Source of the DNA: Roseateles aquatilis
Lineage (GTDB): Bacteria; Pseudomonadota; Gammaproteobacteria; Burkholderiales; Burkholderiaceae_C
Direction: 5' to 3'
Length of the DNA: 64,000 bases
NCBI RefSeq assembly: GCF_002205645.1
Contig: NZ_NIOF01000001.1
Coordinates: 930,001 to 994,000, forward strand
A program made the position numbers and the translations under genes. Within the stretch, counting starts at the first letter, position 1, and the number at the start of each line of letters is the position of its first letter. The notes beneath the pieces are model-generated. The model did no database searches, was not told the origin of the DNA, and saw only the letters and a program-made list of their open reading frames with translations. Below are positions 1-8,268 of this stretch, one piece after another.

Positions 1-80
1 CGTCGCATCGCCGGACCGTGGGCACGAGCGCGCGCCAACGCCAGGGCGTCGGGTTTGGTGCGGTCGAGCAGCTTGGTCAT
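1..80 (-). CDS. possible 5' end of an unidentified gene, cut by the window edge
   Basis: An open frame of 26 codons starts at an ATG at 78-80 and runs off the left edge. The peptide begins MTKLLDRTKPDALALARA. There is no clear Shine-Dalgarno sequence and too little protein to name a family. Bases 81-216, between it and the next gene, show nothing I can assign. Confidence 0.25.
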   Translation of the reverse strand, partial: MTKLLDRTKPDALALARARAHGPAMR

Positions 81-216
81 GGTCGGTCGGCGGGCCCGCG
101 AGGGCCGGCGGTGCGGAGCTTCCGGGGAGGAAGAAGGCGCCGATGCTATCAGCGCCGGGTTGTCATCGGCAAGTGCGGAAAGGCAGGGGTGGGCGTGCTG
201 CGAGGACGCGCGCGGC

Positions 217-1848
217 TCACCAGCCCGCCGCCAGGCCGTCGCGGCGCGGATCGCTGGCGGCGACGTAACCCTCGACCGCCGGGTCGCCCAGGCGCCAGAT
301 GAATTGGCCGGCGCCGAAGTCCTGGTAGCTGTCGTGGATGTCGCCGATCTGATGGCCGAGCGAGCGCAGGCCCTCGATGGTGTCCGGGCGCATCGTCGGC
401 TCGATGTTGATCGACAGGCCCTCGTTGAAGCGCCAGCGCGGCGCGTCGCAAGCGGCCTGCGGGTGCTGGCGGTAGTCGAGCATCCGCACCAGCGTCTGCA
501 TGTGGCACTGCGGCTGGATGTTGGCGCCCATCACGCCGTAGCTCATGCGCGGCTGGCCGTCCTGCATCAGGAAGGCCGGGATGATGGTGTGGAACGGCCG
601 CTTGCCCGGCGCGACGACGTTGGCGCTGCCGGCCTCGCGCGTGAAGCCGTGACCGCGGTTCTGCAGCGACAGGCCGTACCCCGGCACGACGATGCCGGAG
701 CCGAAACCCAGGTAGTTGCTCTGGATGAAGCTGACCATCATGCCGCTCTCGTCCGCCGCGGTCAGGTAGATGGTGCCGCCCTTGACCGGGTTGCCGGCCT
801 TGAAGTCCTGCGCGCGCTTCATGTCGATGAGCTTCGCGCGCTGGGCGAGGTAGGCGGGATCCAGCATCTGCTCGACCGTGACGGCCATCGCGGCGGGGTC
901 GCTGACATAACGATAGACATCGGCGAAGGCGAGCTTCATCGCCTCGATCTGCAGGTGCTGCGAGGCGGTGCCATCCAGCGGCAGCGACGCGACGTCGAAG
1001 TTCTTGAGGATCCCCAGCGCGATCAGCGCCGCGATGCCCTGCCCGTTCGGCGGGATCTCGTGCAGCGTGTGGCCGGCGTAGTCCATCGCGATCGTGTCGA
1101 CCCATTGCGGCGTGTAGGACGCGAAGTCGGCCGCGGTGATGGCGCCGCCGGTCTCGCGGGCGTAGGCGCCCACGACGTCGGCGATCTCGCCGCGATAGAA
1201 GGCCTCGCCCTTCGTCTGCCCGATGAGGCGCAGCGTGCGCGCCGCCTCGGGGAAGCGGAAGACCTCGCCCACTTCGGGTGCCCGCCCCTTCGGCAGGAAG
1301 GCCTGCGCGAAGCCGGGCTGCGAGACGAGGTCCTGTACCTCGGAGGCCATGCGCCACTTGTTCTGCACGACCAGCGGCACGGCGTAGCCGCGCTCGGCGA
1401 TCTCGATCGCGGGCGCCATCAGGTCGGCGAAGGGCAGCTTGCCGTAGCGCTCGCTCAACGCGACCCAGCCGGCCACCGCGCCCGGCACCGTGACGGCGTC
1501 CCAGCCGCGACGGGGCATGGCCGTGCCAGGGCCGTACTTGCGGTCGAAGTACTCGGGCGTCCACGCCCGCGGCGCGATGCCGGAGGCATTCAGCCCCTGC
1601 AGCGACCGGCCGTCCCACACGATCGCGAAGGCGTCCGAGCCCAGGCCGTTGCTGCAGGGCTCGACGAGGGTCATGCAGGCGGCGGTGGCGATCGCGGCGT
1701 CGACCGCGTTGCCGCCTTGCGCCAGGATGCGCAGGCCGGCCTGCGCCGCCAGCGGGTGCGAGGTTGAGACGACATTGCGCGCGAAGACCGGGCTGCGCTG
1801 GCTGGGATAGGCGTGGCGCCAGTCGAAGGCGTGCGGGGAGGCGGGCAT
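217..1848 (-). CDS. gamma-glutamyltransferase family protein
   Basis: This 543-aa protein belongs to the Ntn-hydrolase gamma-glutamyltransferase family, which cleaves or transfers gamma-glutamyl groups after self-cleavage into two subunits. The N-terminal part has the family pattern HPLAAQAGLRILAQGGNAVD (about residues 31-50). Thr359 in GGTIYLTAADESG is the likely autocleavage nucleophile, followed by SFIQSNYLGFGSGIVVPGYG as in YwrD-like members. I chose the ATG at 1846-1848 because GGAGA lies just upstream; an in-frame extension to 1914 has no such support. No signal peptide is evident, so it is probably cytoplasmic. The substrate cannot be read from the sequence. Confidence 0.85.
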   Translation of the reverse strand: MPASPHAFDWRHAYPSQRSPVFARNVVSTSHPLAAQAGLRILAQGGNAVDAAIATAACMTLVEPCSNGLGSDAFAIVWDGRSLQGLNASGIAPRAWTPEYFDRKYGPGTAMPRRGWDAVTVPGAVAGWVALSERYGKLPFADLMAPAIEIAERGYAVPLVVQNKWRMASEVQDLVSQPGFAQAFLPKGRAPEVGEVFRFPEAARTLRLIGQTKGEAFYRGEIADVVGAYARETGGAITAADFASYTPQWVDTIAMDYAGHTLHEIPPNGQGIAALIALGILKNFDVASLPLDGTASQHLQIEAMKLAFADVYRYVSDPAAMAVTVEQMLDPAYLAQRAKLIDMKRAQDFKAGNPVKGGTIYLTAADESGMMVSFIQSNYLGFGSGIVVPGYGLSLQNRGHGFTREAGSANVVAPGKRPFHTIIPAFLMQDGQPRMSYGVMGANIQPQCHMQTLVRMLDYRQHPQAACDAPRWRFNEGLSINIEPTMRPDTIEGLRSLGHQIGDIHDSYQDFGAGQFIWRLGDPAVEGYVAASDPRRDGLAAGW

Positions 1849-2038
1849 GGGGAGGTCTCCGATGTTCTTGGCGAGCGATCTTGCCCGATGCCTGGCGCCG
1901 CCGACAGCGCGCAAGACCTGACCCGGGCGCGTGGCGTGCGATGAACGTAACGCATTGCAAAGCAGTGGGGGCGTGTCAACACAATGCGAACCGGTGTCGT
2001 TGTTAGCTCACCTTGTTCAACCCGCTGGAGTAACCCAG

Positions 2039-2305
2039 ATGCAAGCCTTCAAGACCGTCAAGACCCTGGCCCTGATCCCCGCCCTGCTGATTGCCGGCGT
2101 CGCGATGGCCCAGACCCCGGCAACGCCGACCACCGCGCCGACCACCGCCATCGCGCCGGCCGCCGCCGCGGCCCCGGCTTCGGACGCCAAGGCCGAGCAC
2201 AAGGCCAAGCATCACAAGGCCGCCGGCGACAAGACCGCGCACAAGAGCCACAAGAAGGAAAAGGCCGCGAAGCCCGCCGACGCCGCCTCCGCCGCGGCCA
2301 AGTAA
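2039..2305 (+). CDS. small secreted Ala/Lys-rich protein
   Basis: This 88-aa protein has a clear signal peptide (MQAFKTVKTLALIPALLIAG, with a cleavage-like VAMA-Q) and then a low-complexity mature part rich in Ala, Thr, Pro, Lys and His. GGAG at 2027-2030 supports the ATG at 2039. Similar short Ala/Lys-rich periplasmic proteins are common in Burkholderiales, but I know of no assigned function. A strong hairpin terminator follows directly, so it is probably a single-gene transcript. Confidence 0.7.
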   Translation: MQAFKTVKTLALIPALLIAGVAMAQTPATPTTAPTTAIAPAAAAAPASDAKAEHKAKHHKAAGDKTAHKSHKKEKAAKPADAASAAAK

Positions 2306-2345
2306 GCCTCCTGCCCCCGGGCGCCCCTCGGGACGCCCAGGACGC

Positions 2346-2386
2346 AAAAAACCGCAGCACCGGTCACCCGGTCTGCGGTTTTCTCT
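2346..2386. terminator. bidirectional rho-independent terminator
   Basis: The arms AAAACCGCAG (2348-2357) and CTGCGGTTTT (2373-2382) pair perfectly and enclose a smaller ACCGG/CCGGT stem. A-rich and T-rich flanks let it work in both directions, between the small secreted protein and bfd. Confidence 0.8.
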
Positions 2387-2433
2387 TTGGGCGCGCGGAT
2401 CGTCGGATCCGGGCTTGTGCGGAGGCGGTCCGC

Positions 2434-2682
2434 TCAGGCGGTCAGTTGCGCGATAGGGATCACACGCGACTGACCGTGCCCATGACTGGCGCACGTGACG
2501 CCGTGCGCCGCGGCGCAGGCCCGCAGGGCCTCATCGAAGACTTCGCGGGCGCAGTCGTGGCAGCTGCCGCAGGCGGAGGCGACATGCGTCTCGTCCTGCA
2601 GGACATCGAAGTTGTGCACGCCGTCGGCGACGGTGCGGCGGATGTCGCGGTCGGAAACTCGGTGGCAGAGGCAAACGATCAT
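2434..2682 (-). CDS. bfd: bacterioferritin-associated ferredoxin (Bfd)
   Basis: This 82-aa [2Fe-2S] protein is expected to give electrons to bacterioferritin so that stored Fe(III) is released as Fe(II). The cluster ligands are visible: CLCHR near the N terminus and CGSCHDC in the middle. The start is taken at the ATG 2680-2682, giving MIVCLCHR; a TTG seven codons upstream is possible, and neither start has a strong Shine-Dalgarno. The C-terminal tail with a His/Gly/Ser stretch is longer than in the shortest Bfd proteins. Its place directly downstream of bfr on the same strand fits the partnership. Confidence 0.88.
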   Translation of the reverse strand: MIVCLCHRVSDRDIRRTVADGVHNFDVLQDETHVASACGSCHDCAREVFDEALRACAAAHGVTCASHGHGQSRVIPIAQLTA

Positions 2683-2830
2683 GGCGGCGGCGGTCAGGAT
2701 CAACCTGGAATGGCCGTGATACTAACGCAAACGCGAATTCCTCTCAATTAGCCCAACAAGCCCCTGCCATTCGTCGGTGAACAACCACACGAAAGTGCCA
2801 CGCCGGTGCGCCATCGCCCGCGGCGGGCGC

Positions 2831-2856
2831 AAAAAAGCCCCGGCTGGCCGGGGCTT
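2831..2856 (-). terminator. rho-independent terminator of bfr
   Basis: A perfect 10-bp stem (2835-2844 with 2847-2856) is followed on the minus strand by six T residues. It lies 23 bp after the bfr stop codon and should largely separate bfr from bfd. Confidence 0.85.
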
Positions 2857-2878
2857 GGAGGATGAACGTGGCTGGCGA

Positions 2879-3355
2879 TCAGTTGGCTTCGCCCATCTGG
2901 CTTTGCAGCCAGTTCTGCTCGCCGAGTTGCGCGACCAGCTCGATCTGGGTTTCCAGATGGTCGATGTGCTCCTCGGTGTCGGACAGGATCTCTTCGAGGA
3001 CCTCGCGCGAGACGTAATCGCGGACGGTCTCGCAGTACGCGATGGCTTCCTTCAGCAGCGGATGGCTGCCGGTCTCGATCTTCAGGTCGCAGTGCAGCAC
3101 CTCGACGGCGTTCTCGCCGATGTACAGCTTGCCCAGGTCCTGCAGGTTCGGCAGGCCTTCCAGCATCAGGATGCGGTCCATCAGCTTGTCGGCGTGCTTC
3201 ATTTCCTCGATGGATTCCTGGTACTCGTGCTTGGCCAGGCGCTCCAGGCCCCAGCTCTTGAGCATGCGGTAATGCAGGAAGTACTGGTTGATCGCGGTCA
3301 GCTCGTTCTTCAGCTGAGCGTTCAGATATTCGATGACCTTGGCATCGCCCTTCAT
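2879..3355 (-). CDS. bfr: bacterioferritin
   Basis: This 158-aa protein, the exact length of E. coli Bfr, forms the 24-subunit haem-containing iron store. AGGAGA just upstream of the ATG at 3353-3355 fixes the start. The ferroxidase ligands Glu18, Glu51, His54, Glu94 and His130 and the haem ligand Met52 are all present. Position 127, a bridging Glu in E. coli, is Thr here (motif DTEEH at 126-130). It lies upstream of bfd and is divergent from the haem uptake locus, with a candidate Fur site between them, so iron-dependent regulation is likely. Confidence 0.95.
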   Translation of the reverse strand: MKGDAKVIEYLNAQLKNELTAINQYFLHYRMLKSWGLERLAKHEYQESIEEMKHADKLMDRILMLEGLPNLQDLGKLYIGENAVEVLHCDLKIETGSHPLLKEAIAYCETVRDYVSREVLEEILSDTEEHIDHLETQIELVAQLGEQNWLQSQMGEAN

Positions 3356-3528
3356 GTTCTTCTCCTGGAATTCCGGTGTGGGATGGGGCGCATTGTCTCC
3401 ATCCACACGGCCAGTGGGGACAAGACCCGCCAAGCCCGTTCTGCATGCGAAGCGTTCGCAGCCCCATTCGGTTCCCCTTGCAACCCTGATTCCGTCAAAA
3501 GAAAACAATCGCGGCGATTCTCTGTTGC

Positions 3529-3548
3529 AATTGCGAATGGTTCTCATT
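3529..3548. promoter_or_regulatory. candidate Fur box
   Basis: The segment TGCGAATGGTTCTCATT resembles betaproteobacterial Fur sites built from GCGAAT-N-ATTCTCAT halves. It lies just in front of hemP and between the divergent bfr and haem-uptake genes, where Fur control is expected. It was identified by eye; no matrix score was computed. Confidence 0.55.
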
Positions 3549-3560
3549 AAGATGCCACGC

Positions 3561-3791
3561 ATGACTGCCTACCACCACACCCACACCGAGGCCCTGCAAG
3601 CCGCCGCGCTGGACAGCGCGCGCGTCGTCGCAGGTTCGCCGCGCGTCGAAGCGGCTCCCGTCGTGATCCAGCGTCGCCGCGTCAGCAGCCAGGCCCTGCT
3701 GGGTAACGACCGCGAGGTCGAGATCGAGCACTGCGGCCAGCTCTATCGGCTGCGGGTGACGTCGCTGGGCAAGCTCATCCTCACGAAGTGA
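3561..3791 (+). CDS. hemP: hemin uptake protein HemP/HmuP
   Basis: This 76-aa protein ends with the HemP-family core: [20 protein letters not shown] followed by [15 protein letters not shown]. Members are short proteins placed upstream of haem receptor genes, and HmuP in other bacteria is a co-activator of receptor transcription. Two in-frame ATG codons (3552 and 3561) are possible, and the Shine-Dalgarno is weak at both. The start lies only a few bases after the candidate Fur box, so the transcript leader must be short or the promoter overlaps the box. Confidence 0.85.
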   Translation: MTAYHHTHTEALQAAALDSARVVAGSPRVEAAPVVIQRRRVSSQALLGNDREVEIEHCGQLYRLRVTSLGKLILTK

Positions 3792-4016
3792 TCGGCTGAT
3801 CCGCCGGTCCGCCCCGCGCGGCGACCGGCACAGCCGTTCAAACCCGCTCTCCGAGCCTCCAGGAACGCCCGCGGGCCGCTCGCCGGCCGCTGCCGTACCA
3901 CCGCGATTTCCGTTTTCGACTCCCTGATCCCGGGCCGCGCCTTCGCGCCGGCCACCGCACCAGCCCGCGTCCAGCCAGCCCGTGCGAGATCCAAGAACTC
4001 CAAGGACCTCGTCACC

Positions 4017-6236
4017 ATGCTTCTGCGCCAGACGCCCGTCGCGCTCGCTCTCTCGCTCGCCTTCCCGCTCGCCCTGTCGGTGGCTCAGGCACAGACCCAG
4101 CCGGCGCCCGCCCAGCCCCCTTCCGCCGCCGAGGCGCCGCATCAGCTCGGCGAGCTGACCGTCTCCGCGACGCGCACCGAGCGCTCGACCGACGCGGTGC
4201 CGAGCACGGTCACCGTGAAGAACCGCAAGCAGCTCGAGCGCCGCGACGCGCGCGATCTGAAGGACCTGCTGTCCGACGAGGTCGACATCGACGTGCGCGC
4301 GATGACGCCGCGCTTCTCCGCCGCCGGCTCGTCGCTGGGCCGCGCGGGCAACGAGGGCCTCAACATCCGGGGCCTGGACGGCAACCGCGTCCTCATGATG
4401 ATCGACGGCATCCGCGTGCCGCAGTCCTTCTCGTTCGGTCCCTTCGCCAGCGGCCGGGCCGACTTCGTCGATCTCTACAGCCTGACCAGCGCCGAGGTGC
4501 TGCGCGGCCCGACGTCCACCTCCTTCGGCAGTGACGGCCTGGCCGGCGCGCTGAGCCTGCGCACGCTGTCGCCGGAGGACTTCCTGCGCGGCGGCAAGAC
4601 CTTCGGCGGTACCGCGCGCATCGGCGCCAACAGCGTCGACGACTCCAAGGTCGCCACGGCCGCCGTGGCCTTCGGCTGGGGTGACTGGAGCAGCCTGGTG
4701 CAAGCGTCGGTGCGCCGCGGCCACGAGACCAGGAACCAGGGCGACAACGACGCGCCCAACAGCAACCGCACCAAGCCCAACCCGACCGACATCGACACGG
4801 ACAGCGTGATGGCCAAGCTCGGCTATCGCGTCAACGCCAACCACCGCCTGACGGGCACGGTGGAGTACCGCACCCGCAAGACCGACACCAACGGCCTGAG
4901 CGCCGTCGCGCCGGCCGCGACCCAACCGACCTCGGTGCTGGCCCTGGACGCGCACGACAAGATGGAGCGCCGCCGGGTCTCGCTGGAGCATCGCTACGAG
5001 GACCTGAACGCGCCGTGGATCCAGCAGTGGACGACGCAGCTCTACGCCCAGAACAGCGAGACGCGCCAGTACAGCTTCGAGGATCGCAACACCTCGGCCG
5101 ACCGCATCCGTGACAGCAACTACAAGGAACGCCTGATCGGCCTGACGACGCAGGCGCAGACACAGTTGACCGGCCAGCGCCTGAGCTACGGGCTGGACGT
5201 CAGCCGCAATCGCATCTCCAGCGTGCGGGACGGCACCGTGCCGCCGGCCGGCGAAACCTTCCCCTCCAAGGCCTTCCCCGACACCGACTACACCACCGCC
5301 GGCGCCTTCCTGCAGGACGAGATCGACGCGGGCGACTTCACGGTCATCCCGGCGCTGCGCTACGAGACCTACAAGCTCAAGCCCAAGACCGCCGGCTACA
5401 CCGGTGCCGTGGTGTCGCTGAGCGACAGCGCGGTGACGCCGCGCATCGGGGTGATCTGGCGCGCGTTGCCGGCGCTGCAGCCGTACGTGCAGTGGTCGCA
5501 GGGCTTCCGCGCGCCGACGCCGGACCAGGTCAACAACGGCTTCGCCAACCCGGTGCAGGGCTACCGCAGCATCGGCAACCCCGACCTGAAGCCGGAACAC
5601 GCCACCAGCTGGGAACTGGGCGTGCGCGGCCAATGGGCCGAGGTGCTGCGCTGGCAGTTGAGCGCCTACGACAACCGCTACCGCGACTTCATCTCGCAGG
5701 AGCAGGTCGGCGGCGCCTTCACGCCGTCGAACCCCGCGATCTTCCAGTTCGTGAACCTCGCGCAAGCCCGCATCAAGGGCGTCGAGGCGCGCGCGGCCTG
5801 GGCGGTGACATCGGGCCTGAGCGTGAACGCGTCGGTCGCGAAGTCGCGCGGCCACAGCATCCTGGCCGGCGAGGAGCGCCCGCTGAACAGCGTGCAGCCG
5901 CTGCGCGGCAAGCTCGGCCTGCGCTACGACGCCGGCCCCTGGACGGCGGACGCCACCTGGGTGCACAGCTCGGGCAAGAAGCCCTCGGACATCTACATGA
6001 CGCAGGGCGTCGTCCAGTACGCGCCCAAGAAGTACGACGTCGTCGACGCCGGCGCGAGCTACCGCCTCACGCCGACCTGGACCGTCGCCGCCGTCGTGAC
6101 CAACGTCTTCGACAAGAAGTACTGGCGCTGGAGCGACGTCATCGGCGCCACCAGCACCACGTCGAGCTTCCCGACCATCGATGCCTTCACCGCCCCCGGC
6201 CGCGCCATCCAGGTGTCCCTGCGCGCCGATTTCTGA
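4017..6236 (+). CDS. hmuR: TonB-dependent haem/haemoprotein receptor
   Basis: This 739-aa outer-membrane receptor has a signal peptide ending near VAQAQ (residues 1-26), a TonB-box-like LGELTVSATR, a plug domain (NIRGLDGNRVLMMIDGIRVP) and a C-terminal beta-barrel ending in Phe (SLRADF). The haem-receptor boxes FRAP (497-500) and NPDL (521-524, variant of NPNL) are present. It imports haem using energy from TonB. The start is the ATG at 4017, with AAGGA upstream. A 225-bp gap separates it from hemP, and hmuS follows after 16 bp. No His lies between the FRAP and NPDL boxes, unlike Yersinia HemR. Confidence 0.93.
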   Translation: MLLRQTPVALALSLAFPLALSVAQAQTQPAPAQPPSAAEAPHQLGELTVSATRTERSTDAVPSTVTVKNRKQLERRDARDLKDLLSDEVDIDVRAMTPRFSAAGSSLGRAGNEGLNIRGLDGNRVLMMIDGIRVPQSFSFGPFASGRADFVDLYSLTSAEVLRGPTSTSFGSDGLAGALSLRTLSPEDFLRGGKTFGGTARIGANSVDDSKVATAAVAFGWGDWSSLVQASVRRGHETRNQGDNDAPNSNRTKPNPTDIDTDSVMAKLGYRVNANHRLTGTVEYRTRKTDTNGLSAVAPAATQPTSVLALDAHDKMERRRVSLEHRYEDLNAPWIQQWTTQLYAQNSETRQYSFEDRNTSADRIRDSNYKERLIGLTTQAQTQLTGQRLSYGLDVSRNRISSVRDGTVPPAGETFPSKAFPDTDYTTAGAFLQDEIDAGDFTVIPALRYETYKLKPKTAGYTGAVVSLSDSAVTPRIGVIWRALPALQPYVQWSQGFRAPTPDQVNNGFANPVQGYRSIGNPDLKPEHATSWELGVRGQWAEVLRWQLSAYDNRYRDFISQEQVGGAFTPSNPAIFQFVNLAQARIKGVEARAAWAVTSGLSVNASVAKSRGHSILAGEERPLNSVQPLRGKLGLRYDAGPWTADATWVHSSGKKPSDIYMTQGVVQYAPKKYDVVDAGASYRLTPTWTVAAVVTNVFDKKYWRWSDVIGATSTTSSFPTIDAFTAPGRAIQVSLRADF

Positions 6237-6252
6237 TCAGGAGTCCCTTTCC

Positions 6253-7347
6253 ATGCAAGCCAGCTTCACCGCCCTGCGACACGCCTTCGCCACCGCACGC
6301 CAGGAGCGCAAGGCCCGCCACCGCGACATCGCCAGCGCCCTGAGCATCTCCGAGGGCGAATTGCTCGCCGCCCACATCGGCCCCTTCGCGGACGACGAGT
6401 CCCCGCTGCGCGCACGCCGCCTGCGCGCCGAGTGGCAGGACCTGATCGCCGCGCTCGAGCCGCTCGGCCCGCTGATGGCGCTGACCCGCAACGAGTCCTG
6501 CGTGCACGAGAAAGTCGGCGTCTACCAGGACGTCAGCGCGCAAGGCCCTCAACGCCTGGTCGGCCTGGTGCTGGGCGGCGCGATCGACCTGCGCGTCTTC
6601 TACAGCCACTGGCGCCACGGCGTCGCCGTCGCCGAGCGCCTGTCCGACGGCGCGCTGCAGCGCAGCCTGCAGTTCTTCGACGCCGCCGGCCTGGCGATCC
6701 ACAAGGTGTTCCTGCGGCCCGAGAGCGATGTCGCCGCCTACGAGGCGCTGGTCGCGCGCTTCCTGTCCGACGACCAGCAACCCGGCCTCGAGCCGGGCGA
6801 GGTCTTTCAAGACCCGGCCGAGACGCCGGACGAGCGCATCGACGTCGCGACCTTCCGCGGCGAGTGGGCGTCGCTGCGCGACACGCACGAGTTCTTCGGC
6901 CTGCTCAAGCGCCACGGCCTGAGCCGCACGCAGGCGCTGCGCCTGGCGGAGCCGCGCTTCGCGCAGCCGCTGCCACTGTCCAGCGCGCAGGAGCTGCTCA
7001 GCCGTGCCGCGCAGGAAGGCGTGTCCATCATGGTCTTCGTCGGCAATCCCGGGATGATCCAGATCCACAGCGGCCCGGTGCACAAGGTCGCGATGATGGG
7101 GCCGTGGATCAACGTGCTGGACGCGGGCTTCAACCTGCATCTGCGCGAGGACCACATCGCCAGCGCCTGGCTGGTCCGCAAGCCGACGGTGGACGGGCTG
7201 GTCTGCTCGCTGGAGCTGTTCGACGCGCAGGGCCGCACGATCGCGATGCTCTTCGGCGAGCGCAAGCCCGGCCAGGCCGAGCGTTGCGACTGGCGCAACC
7301 TGCTGGAAAGCCTGGTGGAAGGCGCGCCGGAGGCGGTGCCATGCTGA
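6253..7347 (+). CDS. hmuS: haem-degrading/haem-carrier protein (HmuS/ChuS family)
   Basis: This 364-aa cytoplasmic protein has the two-repeat structure of the HemS/ChuS/HmuS family, which binds haem after import and releases iron by breaking the ring. The first repeat contains ALTRNESCVHEKVGVYQDV and the second VFVGNPGMIQIHSGPVHKV with GFNLHLREDHIASAWLVRKP, both typical. AGGAG at 6239-6243 supports the ATG at 6253. Its stop overlaps the hmuT start by 7 bp, so the two are probably translationally coupled. Confidence 0.92.
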   Translation: MQASFTALRHAFATARQERKARHRDIASALSISEGELLAAHIGPFADDESPLRARRLRAEWQDLIAALEPLGPLMALTRNESCVHEKVGVYQDVSAQGPQRLVGLVLGGAIDLRVFYSHWRHGVAVAERLSDGALQRSLQFFDAAGLAIHKVFLRPESDVAAYEALVARFLSDDQQPGLEPGEVFQDPAETPDERIDVATFRGEWASLRDTHEFFGLLKRHGLSRTQALRLAEPRFAQPLPLSSAQELLSRAAQEGVSIMVFVGNPGMIQIHSGPVHKVAMMGPWINVLDAGFNLHLREDHIASAWLVRKPTVDGLVCSLELFDAQGRTIAMLFGERKPGQAERCDWRNLLESLVEGAPEAVPC

Positions 7348-8216
7348 GCCGCCGCCATGTCCTGTCGCTGGCGCCGGCCGCGGCGCTGCTGTCCGTCACC
7401 GGTCGCGCCTGGGCCGCGCCGCAACGCATCATCAGCGTCGGCGGCGCGCTGACCGAGCTGATCTACGCGCTCGGCGCGCAAGGCGAGCTGGTCGGCGTGG
7501 ACAGCACCTCGCTGTATCCCGCCGCGGCGCTGAAGCTGCCCAACGTCGGTTACGCGCGGACGTTGGCCGCCGAGGGCCTGCTGTCGCTGGCGCCGACGAT
7601 GATCGTCGCCACCGAGGAGGCGGGCCCGCCCGCGGTGCTGCGTCAGCTCGAAGCGGCCAAGGTGCCGCTGCACGTGCTGCGCGCGGAGCACCGCTTCGAG
7701 GGCATCGTCGACCGCACCCGGCAGCTCGGCGAGCTGCTGGGCCGCCGGACGCAGGCCGCGGCCCTCGCGCAGGCGCTGCAGACCGACTGGGCCGCGAGCC
7801 GCCAGCAGGTGGCGCGCGTCGCCGCCGGCCATCGCGCGCCGCGCGTGCTGTTCATCCTTTCGAATGCCGCCAACCAGGCGCGCATCGCCGGCAGCCAGAC
7901 GGCGGCGGACTCGATGATCGTCTACGCCGGCGGCGTCAATGCGCTCGGCGACGCGCAGGGCTACAAGATGCTCTCGCCGGAGGCGGCGATCGCCGCGGCG
8001 CCGGACGTGATCCTCGCGACCACGCAAGGCGTGGAGGCCAGCGGCGGCGTCGACGGCTTGCTGAAGCTGCCCGGCCTGGCGCAGACGCCGGCCGGCCAGC
8101 AGCGCCGGGTCGTCGTGATGGAGACGATGGCGTTGCTCGGCTTCGGGCCGCGCACGCCGCAGGCGCTCAGGGCACTCGCGCAGGACCTGCATGCACCGGC
8201 GGGCAAAACCGCGTGA
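7341..8216 (+). CDS. hmuT: haem ABC transporter, periplasmic haem-binding protein
   Basis: This 291-aa protein has an N-terminal export signal (MLSRRHVLSLAPAAALLSVT, cleavage near AWAAP) and the class III solute-binding fold of haem and siderophore-binding proteins, with the opening RIISVGGALTELIYALG. It receives haem from the receptor in the periplasm and passes it to the inner-membrane permease. The ATG at 7341 lies inside the last codons of hmuS. The order receptor, HmuS, HmuT, permease, ATPase is the standard haem operon order. Confidence 0.93.
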   Translation: MLSRRHVLSLAPAAALLSVTGRAWAAPQRIISVGGALTELIYALGAQGELVGVDSTSLYPAAALKLPNVGYARTLAAEGLLSLAPTMIVATEEAGPPAVLRQLEAAKVPLHVLRAEHRFEGIVDRTRQLGELLGRRTQAAALAQALQTDWAASRQQVARVAAGHRAPRVLFILSNAANQARIAGSQTAADSMIVYAGGVNALGDAQGYKMLSPEAAIAAAPDVILATTQGVEASGGVDGLLKLPGLAQTPAGQQRRVVVMETMALLGFGPRTPQALRALAQDLHAPAGKTA

Positions 8217-8268
8217 TCACGGTGGTCCGAGCCCCGCGCGCCCTGCCCCGACACCGGACGGCCCCACG

